Source of the DNA: Leptospira interrogans | Lineage (GTDB): Bacteria; Spirochaetota; Leptospiria; Leptospirales; Leptospiraceae | Assembly: GCF_900156205.1 (NCBI RefSeq) | Contig: NZ_FTNA01000004.1 | Span: 62,001-126,000 of the forward strand | Reading direction: 5' to 3' | Length of the DNA: 64,000 bases | Shown here: piece after piece, positions 1 through 8,833 of the stretch | Layout: the number at the start of each line of letters is the position of its first letter | Numbering within the stretch: position 1 is the first letter of the stretch | Translations under genes and position numbers: made by a program | Notes under the pieces: model-generated | Told to the model about the DNA's origin: nothing | Database searches by the model: none | The model's input: the letters and a program-made list of their open reading frames with translations, nothing else

Positions 1-143
1 GCTCGATAAACTCTTCTATGCAGATCTACATAAAAGTCTTCCGGAGCAACCGGAATGTCGATTAGATTATCTGCTCCTTTAAGAAGCAAGAATCCTAAAA
101 AGGCTTTTTCGGATTCCGGTTCATATAAGGAGTCGGACTGCAT
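1..143 (-). CDS. dnaB: Replicative DNA helicase DnaB, N-terminal fragment cut by the window edge
   Basis: The reverse strand from an ATG at 143 reads MQSDSLYEPESEKAFLGFLL and stays open to the window edge (47 codons). This matches the start of the DnaB N-terminal domain, which typically opens with a short leader and a P-x-(S/N)-x-x-A-E/K-x-x-x-L-G helix. DnaB is the hexameric helicase that unwinds DNA ahead of the replication fork. An AAGGGA ribosome binding site lies two bases upstream of the ATG. The gene follows rplI by 17 bases, the usual rpsF-ssb-rpsR-rplI-dnaB order in many bacteria, which is the strongest support. The helicase domain lies outside the window, so only the N-terminus can be judged. 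Confidence 0.85.
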   Translation of the reverse strand, partial: MQSDSLYEPESEKAFLGFLLLKGADNLIDIPVAPEDFYVDLHRRVYR

Positions 144-160
144 GGTCCCTTAAATAAAAA

Positions 161-610
161 TTACTCTTCTTCTTTTTTAACGTGTAGAGTAATTGTAGGT
201 TGAATTCCCTCTGCAAGACGAATCTTGATTTTATAGGAACCTAAATTACGGATTGGCTCAGCGATTTCGATTTTTCTTTTATCCAATTCGAAGCCGTTCT
301 TTTTCAGAATAGAGGCCACGTCGATCGGAGTTACGGCTCCGAATAACTTCTCTCCTCCACCGGTTTTTACTAGAATCTCGTATTCTTTACCGTTCAGATT
401 CCCGCCCACGTCTTCCATCGCTTTTTTACGTTTTTCTCTTTTGAGTTCACCTAACTTCTTTTGGTGAAGAGCGGCTTTTGTATTTCCTTCGTTAGCACGA
501 ACCGCAAGTCTTTTAGGAAAAAGAAAGTTTCTAGCATAACCGTCTGCAACTTCCTTTAGATCTCCTGCATCTCCTAAATTAATAACGTCTTTTTGTAAGA
601 TCACTCTCAT
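161..610 (-). CDS. rplI: 50S ribosomal protein L9
   Basis: A 149-residue protein of normal L9 length. The N-terminal domain carries the L9 signature: residues 1-20 read MRVILQKDVINLGDAGDLKE, followed by VADGYARNFLFPKRLA, which contacts 23S rRNA. A lysine/arginine-rich connecting helix follows (about 45-70), then the C-terminal domain containing GGGEKLFGAVTPIDVA. L9 binds domain V of 23S rRNA near the L1 stalk and helps keep reading frame. Start: ATG at 610 preceded by GAGGT seven bases upstream, nine bases after the rpsR stop. It is co-transcribed with rpsR upstream and dnaB downstream. Confidence 0.97.
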   Translation of the reverse strand: MRVILQKDVINLGDAGDLKEVADGYARNFLFPKRLAVRANEGNTKAALHQKKLGELKREKRKKAMEDVGGNLNGKEYEILVKTGGGEKLFGAVTPIDVASILKKNGFELDKRKIEIAEPIRNLGSYKIKIRLAEGIQPTITLHVKKEEE

Positions 611-619
611 GTTCGTACC

Positions 620-931
620 TCAATTTACCTTGTAAGGTAGAAGACCGATACTTCTCGCCTTGCGAATTTCTCGTGCAAGAACCCTTTGATAACGAGCGCT
701 GGTTCCGGTAATTCTTCTAGGAATGATTTTACCACGATTGGTAATAAATCTTTCCAAAAGTTCGATATTCTTATAATTGATTTGTTTGGCAAGCTCTGGA
801 TCTGCAGTAAAACGGCAGACTTTTTTCTTGTATTTATTCTGTTTTCTCTGTGGTTTCCCTTCCATTTCTGCGGAAAGGTCACCTTGCTCCGGTCTTTCGG
901 AACGTTCTTCTTTAATTTCATTCTCGCTCAT
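620..931 (-). CDS. rpsR: 30S ribosomal protein S18
   Basis: A 103-residue protein. Residues from about 35 onward are the conserved S18 core: [20 protein letters not shown], then [20 protein letters not shown] and a C-terminus rich in arginine that binds 16S rRNA with S6. S18 in most bacteria is 70-80 residues, so this one has an acidic/charged N-terminal extension of about 30 residues ([20 protein letters not shown]...). The ATG at 931 follows a GAGGT ribosome binding site. It sits between ssb and rplI with gaps of 11 and 9 bases, the canonical operon. A second open frame within the same span is a frame shadow. Confidence 0.97.
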
Positions 932-942
932 AAATTACCTCA

Positions 943-1387
943 TTAAAACGGTATGTCGTCGTCACCACCATCCGCTGCGGCGTTATAGTATTCCGGAGAA
1001 GATGGATATGAATTTCCTCCAGCAGATGCTGGAGAAGAGGAAACAGAAGATCCACTTGAAGAATCGTCTTTAGAACCTAGAAGTTGAAAATTCTCTACAA
1101 CAATCCGGATTCGAGACGCTTTTTTTCCTTCTGGAGTTTCCCATGTATCTTGTTTCAATCTTCCTTCAATAGCAATCTGCTTTCCTTTTTTGCAGTATTG
1201 TTGAATAATATCAGCCGGTTTTCCCCAGACTTCACAATCGAAAAAGTGGGACTCTTCTCTTTTTTCTCCGTTAGACACATAGGTTCTACCATTTGCTAAG
1301 GAAAAGTTTACCAAAGAGGTTCCATTGATCGATTTGAATTCAGGGTCGCGCGTGAAACGCCCGACTAAAGTTACTCTATTAATATCA

Positions 1388-1395
<8 letters not shown>
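943..1395 (-). CDS. ssb: Single-stranded DNA-binding protein SSB
   Basis: A 150-residue protein with an N-terminal OB fold (about 1-110: NRVTLVGRFTRDPEFK, then FFDCEVWGKPADIIQQYCKK and GRLKQDTWETPEGKKASRIR). A serine/glycine/alanine-rich flexible linker follows, then the acidic tip DDDIPF, which recruits replication and repair partners. SSB coats single-stranded DNA during replication, recombination and repair. The ATG at 1395 overlaps the end of rpsF by eight bases, which suggests translational coupling; no strong independent ribosome binding site is visible. The position between rpsF and rpsR is the standard bacterial arrangement. Confidence 0.97.
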
Positions 1396-1680
<285 letters not shown>

Positions 1681-1727
1681 ATAGCCCGTCTGCGGTTTGC
1701 GACGAGCAGAAGAACCGATAATTTAGC

Positions 1728-2957
1728 CTATTTTTTGCGTTTAGAGACAGGGGTCAAGGTAGAATTTGTCGGAAGATCTAGAAAGGCTCTATCTCCTTCT
1801 ACCCTGAGTTTTGTTCCCAGTTCAGCAGAAAGAACTGCAATTTCATGTAAGAACTCCTGTGCTTCTACTCCCTTTACAGGTCGGATCTTATGATCTTCTT
1901 TTTGGAATTTTCCGAAAATAGGTACCAGCTCAACACGTTCTAAATGATTATTACGAATATGCAAAATAGCGATCAAATTGTGATTGAGGTAAGAATTTCT
2001 ACTTCCAAAAATCAAATTTCCTAAAGAATACAAAATCACCCCTCCTTTATAAACTTCCACACCCTGAGGAATATGAGGATGATGACCGATCACTATCTTT
2101 ACGCCGGAATCGATCAAGGATCTCGCTATTTTTCTTTGATCTGAGGTCGGAAACGGAGAATATTCCACACCCCAGTGTAAAGAAACAATACGAACCGGAG
2201 TAGAATGATTTTTAGGAAGAATATTTTTTTCAAAAAACGTAGCTCTCAAAGAAGGAAATAAAAAAGGAGCCACTCCAGATCTTGTCGCAGTAGCATAGTG
2301 AGTCTGTTCGGCGATTGCGGTCACGGAATGGATTCGCAGATCCGAACCTTTTAGATTTAGATTTAAAGGTTCTAAGACTTCAGGAAGTTTTTTTCCCGCG
2401 CCTACAAATAAAATATTATTTTTATTTAATATATCTAAAGTCTCGTTCATTCCTTGTTGCCCATGATCAAAGGAATGATTATTTCCTAAAAATACCATAT
2501 CCACTCCCAAATATTTGAGAGAATTTAAATCTTTTTCGTGGGCCGTAAATATATAAGCTTTTTTAGATTCTTCCGTCTTAGAAGCAACTATCGGAGTTTC
2601 CAAATTGATCATTCTAAAGTCTGCTTCATTAAAAAGTGGTCTAAGACCTTCTACCGGCGCAATCTCTCCGTGTTTACGAATTGTATCCCGAATACCCCAA
2701 TTGAACATAACGTCTCCTCCAGCAAGTAACTTGAGAAGCCCTGGATCTTGATTATGATCTGGGTGTAAAACGGAATCGATCTTGTCTTGAAGAGTCTCAA
2801 AAGTAGATGATGAATTGACCTGAGAATTTTCGGTACTAGACTCCTTTAAAAATCCAGGAAGACAGGAAAGAAGTCCCAATCCGCAGAAGAAGCAGAATCC
2901 AAAAAGCTTCAGTATTAAAATTCGAAACCTTCGAAGAATCGGGAACAAAAAAAGCAC
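1728..2957 (-). CDS. CapA/PgsA-like metallophosphatase-family putative lipoprotein
   Basis: A 409-residue protein of the bacterial capsule-synthesis CapA family (calcineurin-like phosphoesterase fold). Seen: a hydrophobic N-terminus with LFGFCFFCGLGLLSC, where LLSC fits a spirochaetal lipobox, so export and lipidation near residue 30 are likely. Then LLAGGDVMFNWGIRD (metal-binding GD), MINLETPIV, VFLGNNHSFDHGQQGMNET (GNNH/DHG), IVSLHWGVEY, VIGHHPHIPQGVEVYKGG (GHHPH) and YSLGNLIF, all classic CapA motifs. Family members act in poly-gamma-glutamate or capsule metabolism; the substrate here is unknown. The start is a GTG at 2957. It lies 64 bases upstream of rpsF on the same strand but is probably a separate unit. 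Confidence 0.85.
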   Translation of the reverse strand: MLFLFPILRRFRILILKLFGFCFFCGLGLLSCLPGFLKESSTENSQVNSSSTFETLQDKIDSVLHPDHNQDPGLLKLLAGGDVMFNWGIRDTIRKHGEIAPVEGLRPLFNEADFRMINLETPIVASKTEESKKAYIFTAHEKDLNSLKYLGVDMVFLGNNHSFDHGQQGMNETLDILNKNNILFVGAGKKLPEVLEPLNLNLKGSDLRIHSVTAIAEQTHYATATRSGVAPFLFPSLRATFFEKNILPKNHSTPVRIVSLHWGVEYSPFPTSDQRKIARSLIDSGVKIVIGHHPHIPQGVEVYKGGVILYSLGNLIFGSRNSYLNHNLIAILHIRNNHLERVELVPIFGKFQKEDHKIRPVKGVEAQEFLHEIAVLSAELGTKLRVEGDRAFLDLPTNSTLTPVSKRKK

Positions 2958-3337
2958 TGGTGCTAAACTATTCCATTCGCTTAGGATTGGAAAGATTTTT
3001 TTTCGAGAGAATCGCCTTTTACTTTCTCTGCGTTTGAAAAATTCAAATCAAAATCTAAATAGAAGTCATCCAGAAACCAAAATAAACAGATCGAATCTTG
3101 GTTGAACTCTCCAATCAAACATAAAAAATTAAACGGAACGGGATTCGAAAGGACGCCAATTTACAAACGGAATTACATCAAAATTTGTAGACTTCGTTTT
3201 TACGAAAACGTCTTCAACTCAAAAATAAAGTTCAGATTGATCCATCGATTCGAAAAAACAGAAGATAGGTCCTAGTGAAATTCCGTTCTCCTCTTCAATT
3301 CTAAATAGTCATTCTTCGATTACAAAATCTCTCTCAT
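2958..3337. other. Intergenic region, 380 bases
   Basis: AT-rich spacer between the ankyrin protein gene and the capA-like gene, both on the minus strand. It should hold the promoter of the capA-like gene and the end of the ankyrin transcript. I see no convincing open frame, RNA gene or repeat related to the other repeats in this window. Confidence 0.5.
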
Positions 3338-5290
3338 TCAAGAAGATGAAATGCTCCGTTCGATCCCAAACTCGTTTCCGGAATCGTGTTCTGCATGAAC
3401 GAAAAAAAACGGGGATAATTTTTCTTTCTTACGAAAACCTTCTCCGTTCATCACACGCTCCACCACTCTCTCAAACGATCCTTTAGAATAAATTCTATAC
3501 ATAGTTTCTAGATTACATTCAAAAATCGTGTTTTTATTGGTTCCTTGATACGAGGAATATCTATTTCGAGCCTTTTCTAGGCTTTGATAGGTTTCAATAC
3601 AAAGATAATACGAATAGTCCTCCTCTTCGTAATCCCATTCCAATAAAATTGCCCCGATCTTTTGATCGGTTTGAAACTTCTTTAGAACGTCGTCAAGCTC
3701 CACCACCAGATCTTCCTCAACGGGTGAAAGTCGATCCGACTTCAACTCCCAACCGGATTGAATATAATGGTCTTTGAATTCGGCATATTTAAGCAAGACC
3801 TCGTAAGGAAGCGAAAATTCGAAACGAGTTCTTTGGATCTCTTTTCCTTCGAACATTTTACGTTCTTCCACTTGTAAACGGTCCCGAACCAATTCGACAC
3901 AATCGTTTTCTAGAAAGAACGTTTCACTCTCCAACCTCTCAAAATTTCCTTTTAGCAAAATTTGAAACGCCGTATTCTCCGTCAAAGGTTTCAGATCCTC
4001 GTCCTTTTTTAATTTTTCGATCGGATACTTGAGACGAACAGCCTCAAATAGGCTTCGGATTGCCGAAGAGTGATTTTCCAATTTTACATAAATACAGGCC
4101 AAATTTAGAAAGAAGACCGATTCTTGCGTTTGAATCTTCCACGGATCGCCTAAAAAATCGATCGCTTCCTGAGACCGGTTTTCTATGAAATACGCCACCA
4201 ATAGATTCGTGAACACTTGTCCGATGTCTTTTCCACTTTCCAAAATCTGAGTTCGATATTTTTTACATTCTAAAATTGCAAGATCCGATTTTTGTAAATG
4301 GATGTAATTTGCGATCAGTAGATTCAGAGCCTCCAGATCGAAGGAAAACGAGAGAGATCTGCGAGCCCAAGAAACGGAATCTTCATATCTACCTAAGTTT
4401 CGATACGCAAACGAAAGATGATTGCATACGATCCCGTCTTCCGGAAAAGCTTTAATGGCTTTCAAACCGGCGTCGACCGATTCTGACCATGCACTTTTTT
4501 GAATATAATCCCGTTGCAAAATCCGAAACATCCGATCGCTCGTATCTTTGGCTCCTTGTTCTTCCAACCACGAAACAAAATCCTGATGTTTGTTTTCATA
4601 GGCGATCAGATAAGAGTTTGTATCTCCCTTTAGACTTTCCGCTTTTAAATTCGCGCCCGCTAGAAGCTTTGCCACTTCCATATTTCCGTGTTTTGCGACC
4701 CACATCAAGGAGGACCAACCCTTCCAAGTTTCTTGAGCGTTCACGTCGGCACCAGCTCGGATCAAAAGTCGAACGATTTCAAGCATCACTTCCCCGTTCG
4801 TATCGGAATCGATACAGGCACGAATCAAAGGAGTTTCCCCGTTTTTTTTATCGGCGAGATTTACGTCTGCTCCCGCTTGGAGAAGAAAGGAAACTTTTCG
4901 TACACTCGCTGTCTTTGCGTAAACCGCACTTCTCAGTATGCTACTACTCTCCTCCTTGTGTGCGTTTAAATCTATACCCGCATCCAGTAGAGCTTTTGCG
5001 GACTCTTCAAATCGAGTATCGTCCTTACAATAATAAAGCAAGGTTTCCATGGCGCTCTCACCCGAATTGGAAAGAGCATTTAAATCCGCGCCCGAGGATA
5101 AAAGAGCGCGTAACGCGTTCGATTTGAATTTTACCCCTCCGGAGAAACTAATCGGCAAAGCGCTAAACCAAAGAGGGACTTTAAGGCTTCGGACATAGAT
5201 CATTTGATTGGGATCGGCGCCCTTTGCAATGAGTTCCTGAATTTGTAATTCGTCTTCGGCGCTAATCGCTTTTAAGAGAAGATCTTGCAT
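3338..5290 (-). CDS. Ankyrin-repeat and TPR-like protein
   Basis: A 650-residue protein, probably cytoplasmic because no signal peptide is seen. Residues 1-250 hold ankyrin repeats: repeated (I/V)AKGADPN, LLSSGADLNALSNSGESAME, LLDAGIDLNA, LLQAGADVNLADKKNGETPL and LIRAGADVNAQ. Residues about 260-430 look like helical TPR-type repeats (AFPEDGIVCNHLSFAYRNLG, YEDSVSWARRSL, AIDFLGDPW). The C-terminal 220 residues are acidic and aromatic-rich and I do not recognise them. Ankyrin and TPR arrays mediate protein-protein contacts; no enzymatic motif is visible. It stands alone, with 284 bases to the toxin gene and 380 to the capA-like gene. Confidence 0.85.
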   Translation of the reverse strand: MQDLLLKAISAEDELQIQELIAKGADPNQMIYVRSLKVPLWFSALPISFSGGVKFKSNALRALLSSGADLNALSNSGESAMETLLYYCKDDTRFEESAKALLDAGIDLNAHKEESSSILRSAVYAKTASVRKVSFLLQAGADVNLADKKNGETPLIRACIDSDTNGEVMLEIVRLLIRAGADVNAQETWKGWSSLMWVAKHGNMEVAKLLAGANLKAESLKGDTNSYLIAYENKHQDFVSWLEEQGAKDTSDRMFRILQRDYIQKSAWSESVDAGLKAIKAFPEDGIVCNHLSFAYRNLGRYEDSVSWARRSLSFSFDLEALNLLIANYIHLQKSDLAILECKKYRTQILESGKDIGQVFTNLLVAYFIENRSQEAIDFLGDPWKIQTQESVFFLNLACIYVKLENHSSAIRSLFEAVRLKYPIEKLKKDEDLKPLTENTAFQILLKGNFERLESETFFLENDCVELVRDRLQVEERKMFEGKEIQRTRFEFSLPYEVLLKYAEFKDHYIQSGWELKSDRLSPVEEDLVVELDDVLKKFQTDQKIGAILLEWDYEEEDYSYYLCIETYQSLEKARNRYSSYQGTNKNTIFECNLETMYRIYSKGSFERVVERVMNGEGFRKKEKLSPFFFVHAEHDSGNEFGIERSISSS

Positions 5291-5574
5291 TTGTTTTGAA
5301 TCCTTTTTCTGCGTTTGATGAATCTTTCTAAAAACTCTTTCATAACTTTTATTTTAGTTTTTTTAACATAGTAAATCCGAAAAAGAATCCTATCTTGGTT
5401 TTTAACGGCGGATCCAACCGTAATAAAACGCTACGTCCGGAACTTCCAAGTATTTCTCAGAATTCTTTTTTGCTATCTTTAACTTAAATCGAAGAATCCG
5501 ATCGATCCTTATTAGCAAGCGTCTTTAAAAATGGAATGGAAAGATTCGAAAAAAAATTCTTTTGTAAGGAAAAT

Positions 5575-6009
5575 CTAAGCGGCGATCAACTCTAAATGTT
5601 CTTTTCCGCGATCAACCGAGTCATAAGGAATTTTAGAATCGAAAGTGGCAAACTTGACTTTATGATGAACACTTAACGCCAATAAATAAACGTCCGTAAT
5701 TTGTTTAGAACTGACAGAAACTATATTCAAATAAAATAAAGAAGAATTGATGGAAATATTATCCGGAATAAACTGATGTCCTTTTACTTTTAAAAGAGAA
5801 TGTAAAATGGCAGAAACGACCTCAACTCCGCCAGGATTCCCTGGATAAGAGGAATGACTCATAATTCTAACCAAAGCGTTCTGAGTGATCGGACAAGTAG
5901 CCCAACCATTTCTAGCCTTTCGATCAAACCATTTCCAAGCTTTTTCATGAAAAACATGATTAGAGTCACATAAGGAAATCAAAACATTCACATCTAAAAG
6001 ATATTTCAC
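5575..6009 (-). CDS. vapC: VapC-type PIN-domain toxin
   Basis: A 144-residue PIN-domain protein, the expected length for VapC endoribonuclease toxins. Seen: LLDVNVLISL at the N-terminus (Asp6), CPITQNALVRI around 39-49, ITDVYLLALS (Asp106) and FATFDSKI (Asp124). Three of the acidic metal ligands are present; the position often occupied by glutamate (T-E-N) is Gln43. I am not certain whether that variant is usual in this subfamily. The start is a GTG at 6009 directly after the antitoxin stop codon, with a GGAGG-rich site inside the antitoxin's last codons. VapC toxins cleave tRNA or rRNA when the antitoxin is lost. Confidence 0.85.
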   Translation of the reverse strand: MKYLLDVNVLISLCDSNHVFHEKAWKWFDRKARNGWATCPITQNALVRIMSHSSYPGNPGGVEVVSAILHSLLKVKGHQFIPDNISINSSLFYLNIVSVSSKQITDVYLLALSVHHKVKFATFDSKIPYDSVDRGKEHLELIAA

Positions 6010-6264
6010 TTAACCTTCTTCCTCCTTAATTGTATTGATAACTTTGTTAGTTACCTTGACACCTTTCTTTTTAGAAAGAACGGGCCATCCATAAGAGTTC
6101 GTGACAAACTTAGAGGCCGTCTTTTCTTTTTTGAAGACCTCTTCTGTCTTTAGATTATATTCTAAAGCCTCAATTACCAAAGCCCGCATGGAAATTCCCC
6201 TTTCTGCGGCTTTTATTTTTGCTTTTTTATATAGTAAATCCGGTATTTCCAGTGTAGTTTTCAC
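6010..6264 (-). CDS. vapB: VapB-type antitoxin
   Basis: From a GTG at 6264 the protein is 84 residues and begins MKTTLEIPDLLYKKAKIKAA, the ribbon-helix-helix start typical of VapB-like antitoxins. The acidic/lysine tail (NKVINTIKEEEG) would wrap the toxin. An upstream in-frame ATG at 6309 would give 99 residues, but the extra MFFSCNFPYLWDCKY does not look like family sequence, and it would place a palindrome (6276-6289) inside the gene. I therefore prefer 6264. The stop codon abuts the vapC GTG. The antitoxin neutralises VapC and probably represses its own promoter. Confidence 0.8.
   Translation of the reverse strand: MKTTLEIPDLLYKKAKIKAAERGISMRALVIEALEYNLKTEEVFKKEKTASKFVTNSYGWPVLSKKKGVKVTNKVINTIKEEEG
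6014..6025 (-). promoter_or_regulatory. Ribosome binding site for vapC
   Basis: The minus strand reads GGAGGAAGAAGG four bases before the antitoxin stop/toxin GTG junction. It lies within the last codons of vapB, consistent with coupled translation of the toxin. Confidence 0.7.
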
Positions 6265-6275
6265 ATATTTACAGT

Positions 6276-6289
6276 CCCATAAATATGGG
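6276..6289. promoter_or_regulatory. Candidate VapB operator palindrome
   Basis: CCCATAAATATGGG has 5-bp arms CCCAT/ATGGG around four A/T bases. It lies 12 bases upstream of the preferred vapB start. VapB proteins usually bind short palindromes at their own promoter; assigning this one is inference. Confidence 0.45.
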
Positions 6290-6309
6290 AAATTGCAAGA
6301 AAAAAACAA

Positions 6310-7398
6310 GAAATTTTAGAACTTCTTGTTCTTGAGATTTTTTAAAATTCGTTCCCAAAATTTAAAGGGATTTTTTTTAATTTTATGAATGGTGATCACA
6401 AAACAGAGATCGATTTCGGGCAGAAATTTGATGGGGATAGTTTTATAAAGATTTTCTAAATTCAAAATCTTTTAAGTAGATTTATATTAGAATCACTTTA
6501 TTTTTATTTAAAATGTCGATTTCAATCACTTTAAGATATTTTTGAGATAACTTCTATTAAAAAATATATAATAAATTTTCGTATCTAAACAAACTCAGGC
6601 GTAAATTGAAGACCTCAACAATTTCTATATAATAAAATTATTATAAATTTAAAAACAATCTCTATTTTAGAGGCCGAATTTTAAATATTTTATTTTATAG
6701 TTGTGGATATGAGAAGTAAAAAATCAGTAGGAATCAGTTTGATTTGAAAACGATACAACAAAAGCGAAATAAAATAAAAATCTGTTTCCGATTTTAAAAG
6801 GCAAATATATAAGAATTTATGATTCTATTCAAAACTAGAGAATAGAATATCGCGAATTTTTATTGCAAATGTCTATTTGAATACAAAATATTATGAGTTG
6901 TCCCAAGAGCTATCGAACAACTATAAAAACGAAATGTTTTAATTTCATAAAGATGTAAAAACTCATATAATTTTTAATATTAGAGTTGTTTAGAAATCTA
7001 TATCTACAAACGATTTTCTTTATTAGAATTGTTGAAAAATTAATTCTCCATCTGTTTCTATTTTAAGGAAACCGGCAATTGAAGCAGTTTTGTTAATGTC
7101 ACTATGGAATTTTTCAAAAACTCTATTCTTTTTAATAGAAAAAAACTAACTTTTAACCACTCTATTATTCAAAAGTGTATAAATCGCTCCGAGATGCTTA
7201 ATTTATAGAAACTATTACGATTTCGCAGATAAATTTTGAAAATGAGTGAACTCCATTCAAACTAATAACAATAAGGAAATATTAAAAAACTATAAATTAT
7301 TCAATGTGACATTTTCTATAGAAACTGACATATTTTATTGAATATTCAAAAAAAACAAAATCCATCCTAAGATTTTGAAATAGATTCTTAAAAAAAAA
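6310..7398. other. Gene-free AT-rich stretch of about 1.1 kb
   Basis: No convincing open frame on either strand. It contains one full copy of the MITE-like element (listed at 7024-7125), and short pieces resembling other repeats of this window: GAGTTGTCCCAAGA near 6896 recalls the end of the second repeat family, and TAGAGTTGTTTAGAAA near 6981 recalls the MITE end. It looks like an accumulation site of decayed repeats next to the O-antigen locus. Confidence 0.5.
7024..7125. mobile_element. MITE-like element, copy 1
   Basis: A 102-bp element with 18-bp terminal inverted repeats: left TAGAATTGTTGAAAAATT (7024-7041), right AATTTTTCAAAAACTCTA (7108-7125). The interior aligns with copies at 12616-12717 and 20052-20154 (shared TTTCTATTT, AATTGAAGCAGTTTTGTTAA). 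It has no coding capacity. TA at both ends would fit insertion at TA by a Tc1/mariner-IS630 type transposase, but that is inference. Confidence 0.75.
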
Positions 7399-8793
7399 TT
7401 ATAAAAATATAAAATATCCCGCTAAGACCAAAATTAATCCCAAAATTCCAATCGGCAAACCTGCTTGAATCATATCTTTAATTTCAAATCCTCCAACCGA
7501 GTATGCAATTGCATTGGGAGGAGTACTTACAGGAAGAGACATTGCCAAAGAGGCAGAAAGTGCAATTCCTAAACACACTTCCAAAAGATACACATTTGAC
7601 TCGGGAAGAACAATAGTGGAAAGAGGAAATGCAAACGGGACCAGAAGATTCGTCGCCGCCGTATTGGACATAAATGTACTTAACAAAAGAGCCAAAACAC
7701 AAAGTAAAAACAATACACTTACTGAATATTCTGGTTTTATAATAGGTTTTAAAAATTCAGAAAACCAAAACTTCATCCCACTTTGTTGAAAACCCACCCC
7801 AATTCCGATTCCACCAGCAATCAAAAGTAAAACGGACCAATCTAATGAGTTAATATCTTTTTCATTTAAAATTCCAAATACAGGAAATAAAATTAAAGGA
7901 AGAAGCGCAACCACCCCCGCAGGAATTCCGTGTAAATTTTCTGTAAACCAAAGAAGAACCGTTCCCAAAAAAATCACTGTAGTTATTCTAAATGAAAAAG
8001 ATTTAGTTCCTTCTTCTGGCTCTTGAAACTCAACTACTAATTCAAGTAAGTCTTTTTGTGGAAACAATTTCATAAGAAGTAACCAAGCAAATAAAATTAA
8101 AACGATTACAAGTGGAACCGCAAAAAACATCCAAGTCCCAAAAGAAACAACAATACCTTCTTGTCTTAAAATTCCCATCGCTATGATATTTGGAGGAGAT
8201 CCTATTGGAGTTCCTACCCCTCCTATATTCGCCGCAAACGGAATCCCCAATATCAAAGCTTTTCGAAAGGGTTCTTTTTCCGGCAACATCTGCAACATAG
8301 GAAAAGAAAGAGCGATCATCATTGAAGTAGTCGCAGTATTACTCATCCACATTGATATAAATCCGGTGGTAAACATAAAACCTAAAAGTACTTGATGACT
8401 TTTAACCCCAAATCTACGAATGATTCTATTGGCAAAAAAACGATCCAGGCCTGTTTTTACACAAGCTTTTGCTAATACAAATCCTCCTAAAAATAATACG
8501 ATAGAAGAATCCGCCAAAGAAGAAAGAAAGACCGCAGTTGATGGATTTTTATTTCGAGGAAACTCAAAATAAGAAACACCGATAGGATTTGCAAAAAAAA
8601 TAATTTCTAAAAAAATTACAAGAATCGAAGTGGCGTATCCAGGAATAGGTTCAAGAACCCAAAATACTGCGGCCAAAACGAAAATACAATTCATAATGGC
8701 AATATTTATAGGAAGTCCAAATCGAACCTGAATCAAAAATAGAATCCCGACCGTAAGTAAAGTCAAAACCATCGAAATCAGATTACGTTTCAT
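7399..8793 (-). CDS. DASS/SLC13-family anion:sodium symporter
   Basis: A 464-residue integral membrane protein with about a dozen hydrophobic segments, normal for the divalent anion:Na+ symporter family. The two paired SNT motifs that build the substrate and sodium sites are present: MSNTATTSMMIALSFPML and MSNTAATNLLVPFAFPL. So are the family's PIGSPPNIIAMG and PVSTPPNAIAYSVGG loops. Substrates in the family are dicarboxylates, citrate, phosphate or sulfate; which applies here cannot be read from sequence. It begins with an ATG at 8793, 40 bases after the end of the neighbouring glycosyltransferase. It marks the edge of the O-antigen gene run and need not function in it. Confidence 0.85.
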   Translation of the reverse strand: MKRNLISMVLTLLTVGILFLIQVRFGLPINIAIMNCIFVLAAVFWVLEPIPGYATSILVIFLEIIFFANPIGVSYFEFPRNKNPSTAVFLSSLADSSIVLFLGGFVLAKACVKTGLDRFFANRIIRRFGVKSHQVLLGFMFTTGFISMWMSNTATTSMMIALSFPMLQMLPEKEPFRKALILGIPFAANIGGVGTPIGSPPNIIAMGILRQEGIVVSFGTWMFFAVPLVIVLILFAWLLLMKLFPQKDLLELVVEFQEPEEGTKSFSFRITTVIFLGTVLLWFTENLHGIPAGVVALLPLILFPVFGILNEKDINSLDWSVLLLIAGGIGIGVGFQQSGMKFWFSEFLKPIIKPEYSVSVLFLLCVLALLLSTFMSNTAATNLLVPFAFPLSTIVLPESNVYLLEVCLGIALSASLAMSLPVSTPPNAIAYSVGGFEIKDMIQAGLPIGILGLILVLAGYFIFL

Positions 8794-8833
8794 TCAAGTA
8801 TTTTATATATAAAAAGTAGAATTTTATAATGTT

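Noticed and set aside
625..921. 98-codon second frame inside rpsR
   Set aside because: Same strand, different frame from a clearly conserved S18; a shadow.
4489..5127. 212-codon plus-strand frame
   Set aside because: It lies wholly opposite the ankyrin protein gene, is rich in Arg/Pro/Ser as expected for an antisense shadow, and matches no family.
6265..6309. Longer vapB starting at ATG 6309
   Set aside because: The extra residues are unlike the ribbon-helix-helix start and would put the palindrome inside the gene.
6310..7398. Decayed gene in the long left spacer
   Set aside because: Reading both strands I found no run of protein-like sequence, only AT-rich DNA and repeat pieces.
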